Below are positions 60,836-64,000 of a stretch of DNA of 64,000 nt, piece by piece. Origin of the DNA: Paenibacillus nasutitermitis (GTDB taxonomy: Bacteria; Bacillota; Bacilli; Paenibacillales; Paenibacillaceae). The notes under the pieces were generated by a model. It was not told where the DNA came from and ran no database searches. It worked only from the letters and a program-made list of their open reading frames with translations. Position 1 is the stretch's first letter. Each line of letters starts with the position of its first letter. Both the position numbers and the translations under genes were made by a program. The DNA lies in NCBI RefSeq assembly GCF_014641075.1, contig NZ_BMHP01000007.1, positions 1-64,000 on the forward strand, in the 5' to 3' direction.

Positions 60836-61969
60836 ATGAAAAAAATTGGATACCTGGCCATTTTATTCAGCGTACTGTTTAGTATCTCTTCTATTATACC
60901 GGCTTGGGCGGAAGCAGGCGGAAGCTATACGGCTAAAGTGACCGGCAGCACGCTCAATGTAAGAAGCGAGGCCTCGCTCAAAGCGGATGTTGTGGGTTCT
61001 TTGAAGAACGGTGCGCTGGTTAGCGTCTTCAAGGAAGACGAATACGGCTGGCTGCAAATCAAATCCGGAGGAATATCCGGCTGGGTCGCAGGCTATTATT
61101 TAACGAAGGTTGAGGGTGGCTCCGCGAAAGCTGCGGATTCAAAGCCTCTAGCGGTACAAACGGCATCTGCGAAATCCTCTTCGTCCTCGCAGGCGAGCGT
61201 ACTTGCAGACTCGCTGCGGATCCGATCAGGAGCAGGTGTGAGCCACGGAGTTGTCGGCGGATTGACCAAGGGGGAACAGGTCACCATCGTGGGAAGTAAG
61301 AGTGGTTGGGTTCAAATTCAGACGGCGGGCGGTCAGAAGGGCTGGGTATCGGAGAGCTTCGTCAGCAAGGGAACAGGCGCTGCGCAGCCTTTGGGGGTAA
61401 CGAAAAAATCCGCCAAAGGCGGTAAAGGGCTGACCGGCAAAACGATCGTAGTGGATCCCGGACATGGCGGAGACGACCCCGGGATGATCGGAACGACCCT
61501 GCAGACACTGGAGAAGGACTTGAATTTAAGCACCTCCTCCTACCTGGAGTCGGAGCTTCGCAGCCGCGGAGCCAAGGTTGTTATGACCCGCACGAAAGAC
61601 AAGAGTAAGCCAAGTCTTGAGGAAAGGGTCAGAATCAGCCATTCCGCCGGCGCGGACGCCTTTATCAGCATCCATTACAATTCATCCAAGACCAAGGCGT
61701 CAGGCACGCTCAGCTTCTATTATTCGGAATCCAAAGACCGGCCACTTGCCAGATCAATCGAGACGCGGCTTGCCGACGGAGTGGATCTGATCAGCAACGG
61801 CATCTCATTCGGCGACTATCATGTGCTGCGTGAGAACAGAACCCCTTCCGCTCTGCTCGAGCTTGGTTTTCTGACCAATAAGAAGGACGAGCCGTTGGTA
61901 CGCAAGGCAAGCTATCAGAAGAAAGCAGCAGCAGCCATTGCCGACGGGCTTGAAGATTATTTTAATTGA
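60836..61969 (+). CDS. N-acetylmuramoyl-L-alanine amidase with two SH3b domains
   Basis: AAAGGGGA precedes ATG 60836. The signal peptide ends at PAWAEA. Two bacterial SH3 domains (about 27-92 and 115-180; SGWVAGYYL and KGWVSESFV ends) bind wall peptides. An Amidase_3 domain (about 199-377) has VVDPGHGGDDPGMIG (zinc His), EKDLNL (zinc Glu), FISIHYNSS (zinc His) and LLELGFLTN (catalytic Glu). It cuts the bond between MurNAc and the stem peptide outside the cell, in division, autolysis or sporulation. Confidence 0.94.
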   Translation: MKKIGYLAILFSVLFSISSIIPAWAEAGGSYTAKVTGSTLNVRSEASLKADVVGSLKNGALVSVFKEDEYGWLQIKSGGISGWVAGYYLTKVEGGSAKAADSKPLAVQTASAKSSSSSQASVLADSLRIRSGAGVSHGVVGGLTKGEQVTIVGSKSGWVQIQTAGGQKGWVSESFVSKGTGAAQPLGVTKKSAKGGKGLTGKTIVVDPGHGGDDPGMIGTTLQTLEKDLNLSTSSYLESELRSRGAKVVMTRTKDKSKPSLEERVRISHSAGADAFISIHYNSSKTKASGTLSFYYSESKDRPLARSIETRLADGVDLISNGISFGDYHVLRENRTPSALLELGFLTNKKDEPLVRKASYQKKAAAAIADGLEDYFN

Positions 61970-62029
61970 ATTTCGCTATTAGATGACAAAATTCTGTATA
62001 ACCGTATTCTCCCAATAGGCCTTATGTGC

Positions 62030-62158
62030 TATAGTGAATCTAGTAGAAAATGGTTACGGTAATTCATTAAGCTGCCATCCAGCAGAAGAAATGAATATAA
62101 CTGCCGTCTTGGCGATTATATCCAGTTAGGGCGGGGGAAGCGTTCTCCGTCCTTTTTT
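62030..62158 (+). ncRNA. Candidate structured leader or small RNA
   Basis: A possible -10 TATAGT (62030-62035) is followed by a stem ATTCATT/AATGAAT (62062-62096) with an inner GCTG/CAGC, a stem AACTG/CAGTT (62099-62127) with inner GCC/GGC, and then the terminator at 62129. It does not match a riboswitch I know. It could be an attenuator for the next gene or the 3' part of the amidase transcript. Confidence 0.35.
62129..62158 (+). terminator. Rho-independent terminator before the Ig-like protein
   Basis: GGGCGGGG...TTCTCCGTCC forms a stem with G-U pairs and one bulge, followed by six Ts. It lies 160 bases after the amidase gene and 72 before the next start. Confidence 0.75.
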
Positions 62159-62229
62159 ATGTTTTTTGTGAGAAGGGCAGTTTTAAGTATCGCATATTGC
62201 CAGCAAGTTGGGGGAGGAAGAGTCTGTTC

Positions 62230-64000
62230 ATGAAAAAAAAGAAACAAAAGTCATCCGGGCGTTTGAAGAACGCAGCCGGAAAAATGGCGGTAGCTGCGGC
62301 GATCGTTCCTATGGTTATGTCTGTTCCGGCGCTGTCTGAAGCAGCCCCGGTTCCGGCAGGTCCTGCGGTGCAGCAGCAGATCAAGGATGTGCTTGCAGCC
62401 CAGGCACCGGGGGCCATTCAGGCAGGCAAGAGTCTGAATGTGGATCTGCGCCATATATTCGATAATGCGGATCAGTTGATTTATACGGTTGTCGTACAGA
62501 ATGGAAGCGTTGCCGATGTCAAGGTGATCAATGGCAATCTGCTTCAGATCGGATTGAAGAAAAAAGGCACAACGATGGTCGATCTTGCCGCGAGGTATCC
62601 GAATGAGACGGCGGCTGTGCACCAGCGGTTCCGCTTGACTGTTGAAGCCAACGCGGGCCTGGACATGAATGGGGACGGAGTCACCGGCATTGATGACGTC
62701 ATCTTGTATGCAAGAGCCTATCCCAATGCGTTTCAACGGACGGAGGATTTCCGGACACTGCTTCATGCTGCTGTTGAGAGCCGGATCGTTGAACCGAACA
62801 GGGCTCCGGCAGCCGCTTCAACACCGCTTAGCGCGAGTGTGGCGAAAGGCTCGCAGCTTGTTCTGGATATGAATGATTATTTCAGCGATGAGGACGGCGA
62901 TGCCCTCACTTATTCCCTTCAAGGACAGCCTGTCAGCGGCGGGATTGCGAGCCTGAATCTGGAGGGGGCCACCGGCCTGCTGACGATTGCGGGACTCACG
63001 CCAAGCGATCAGGCGTTAAACCTGCAGGTCACGGCAAGCGATGGGCAGTTGACCGCGGTACAACCACTTAGCGTATCGGTTACGGCAGGAGATGGCGGAA
63101 CCGGAGAACCACCGGTAGATCCTCCGGAGAATCATTTGCCAGTCGTAGACAATGCCCATAAGGTAGGCCTCAACAATGACGGGCATCTTTCATTGAGATC
63201 CTATCAGAATGCGGTTATTGATCTGTCGCAGGTGTTTACGGATGAGGATGGCGACGAGCTCGTCTATGCATTGGACGATAGCGAGCATTATTTCTTAAGC
63301 AGCACGCTGGAGTCGGGAGGTTTGCTGACGCTCCAGGCGGGCCAGCCTTCCGGAGGGCTTCCAAGCGGTGGCTATAATTATTCGCTGAATGTGAAAGCCA
63401 GTGATGACGACGGGAAGACCTGGGTGCCGTATACCATAGCCGTTTCGATTACGAATCAAGGCGGAGCCATCCCGGATCAGGAAGTTCCTGTCCACACCGT
63501 TCCGGTTGTTTCCACCCTGGATATTTCCAGTTATTTCGGTTTGGAAGAGGCACATAATTGGGAGATTCAAACTGAAAATTCCAATCCGGATGCCGTCAGC
63601 CTGGGAAGGACGGGAACGGTTCTGTCCCTGAAGGGAATTTCCGGCGGTTTTGCAGATATATCGGTTAAGGTCTCCGACGGCCATGGGGCAGCGGTAACGG
63701 ATTCCTTTCAGGTTGAAGCGCTTGCTCAAGTCATTGATATCGGACCGCAGTATATGAATGAAGATGAAGAAGTTCCATATACGAAAAATATTGATTTGAC
63801 GCAAATATTCCCGTATGCGGTTGACTTCAGAGTGAAGGAAAAGGGCCGTGGGGAAATTTATACGGTGCCCTCCATGTCGGACGATGAAGCATTTCCGAAC
63901 TGGTTTGACGCAGAGACGGCAAGGGATTTCACGGTAAACAGTTATTCCGATATGTCGACCAGCGTGATAATTGAAGCCAGAGACGCAGCCGGCATTTTGG
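62230..64000 (+). CDS. Large secreted Ig/cadherin-like protein with dockerin-like loop (3' partial)
   Basis: ATG 62230 follows GGGGGAGG at about 12 bases. The frame stays open to the window end (590 codons). A signal peptide (to about ALSEAAP) leads to a small beta domain (about 50-140). A dockerin/EF-hand-like loop, GLDMNGDGVTGIDDVILYA, lies at about 143-161, a calcium-binding D-x-N-x-D-G pattern. Then come at least two cadherin/Ig-like repeats with DEDGD calcium sites (YFSDEDGDALTYSL near 218; VFTDEDGDELVYAL near 338) and more beta domains. It is likely a long surface or matrix protein; C-terminal anchors are beyond the window. Confidence 0.8.
   Translation, partial: MKKKKQKSSGRLKNAAGKMAVAAAIVPMVMSVPALSEAAPVPAGPAVQQQIKDVLAAQAPGAIQAGKSLNVDLRHIFDNADQLIYTVVVQNGSVADVKVINGNLLQIGLKKKGTTMVDLAARYPNETAAVHQRFRLTVEANAGLDMNGDGVTGIDDVILYARAYPNAFQRTEDFRTLLHAAVESRIVEPNRAPAAASTPLSASVAKGSQLVLDMNDYFSDEDGDALTYSLQGQPVSGGIASLNLEGATGLLTIAGLTPSDQALNLQVTASDGQLTAVQPLSVSVTAGDGGTGEPPVDPPENHLPVVDNAHKVGLNNDGHLSLRSYQNAVIDLSQVFTDEDGDELVYALDDSEHYFLSSTLESGGLLTLQAGQPSGGLPSGGYNYSLNVKASDDDGKTWVPYTIAVSITNQGGAIPDQEVPVHTVPVVSTLDISSYFGLEEAHNWEIQTENSNPDAVSLGRTGTVLSLKGISGGFADISVKVSDGHGAAVTDSFQVEALAQVIDIGPQYMNEDEEVPYTKNIDLTQIFPYAVDFRVKEKGRGEIYTVPSMSDDEAFPNWFDAETARDFTVNSYSDMSTSVIIEARDAAGIL

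Noticed and set aside
62040..62158. c-di-GMP (GEMM) riboswitch before the large surface gene
   Set aside because: The conserved GEMM blocks could not be found; only generic stems and a terminator are present.

Overview
The window looks like chromosomal DNA of a Paenibacillus-type firmicute (low/medium G+C, spore-former lineage). The reasons are strong AGGAGG-type ribosome binding sites, SLH-anchored surface proteins, YesM/YesN-type two-component systems next to CUT1 sugar ABC transporters, a MalT-like LuxR regulator and a paired SMR exporter. No rRNA, tRNA, CRISPR array, integrase or intact insertion sequence was seen. Both edges cut through large secreted proteins.

Layout. 1-7.0 kb: two big surface proteins, an SLH-anchored discoidin protein (5' end missing) and a secreted metallophosphoesterase/discoidin/beta-helix protein. 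7.4-8.0 kb: an aminoglycoside-nucleotidyltransferase-like gene. 8.2-17.8 kb: a carbohydrate cassette made of sensor kinase, AraC-type response regulator, binding lipoprotein, two permeases and a GH78 alpha-L-rhamnosidase. 18.0-21.7 kb: an NAD-salvage operon (NrtR-like Nudix regulator, short PRPP synthetase, nicotinamide phosphoribosyltransferase NadV, a small cytosolic protein). 21.8-24.7 kb: an M20 dipeptidase, a frameshifted GNAT gene and a tandem pair of ~148-bp hairpin-like repeats. 24.7-32.6 kb: a second cassette of the same design as the first, ending in a sulfatase.

32.8-36.5 kb: a redox/stress patch with a divergent azoreductase/HxlR pair, a MarR regulator with matching operator-like sites before itself and before an internally deleted NmrA-type gene, a DUF1772 membrane protein and an AIM24 protein. 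A 66-bp direct repeat brackets part of this patch. 36.7-43.7 kb: a phosphotriesterase-like hydrolase, a VanX-like D,D-dipeptidase lipoprotein, GNAT and APH-like enzymes, a CE7 esterase, a collapsed blaI/blaR1-like locus that keeps its promoter and twin operators, a stalk-domain protein and a Nudix hydrolase.

43.8-47.3 kb: an unusual 1180-residue fusion of a nucleotide-translocase-like membrane domain, HEAT repeats and two cyclic-nucleotide-binding domains. 47.6-57.7 kb: a PPOX protein, a KtrB-like K+ channel subunit, an UlaG-like hydrolase, two MFS exporters, a MalT-like regulator and an AI-2E family protein. 57.9-64 kb: a PQQ-type sugar dehydrogenase lipoprotein with a Fur-box-like site, a MerR plus paired-SMR operon with a classic long-spacer MerR promoter, a cell-wall amidase, and the start of a large Ig/cadherin-like secreted protein with a dockerin-like calcium loop, preceded by a structured leader and a terminator.

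The most notable points are the translocase-HEAT-cNMP fusion, the NrtR-Prs-NadV operon, the blaI/blaR1 remnant with its intact operator array, the MarR operator pair, and the repeat-bounded, deletion-scarred stretch at 34-36 kb. All family calls come from reading translated motifs; no database search was run.
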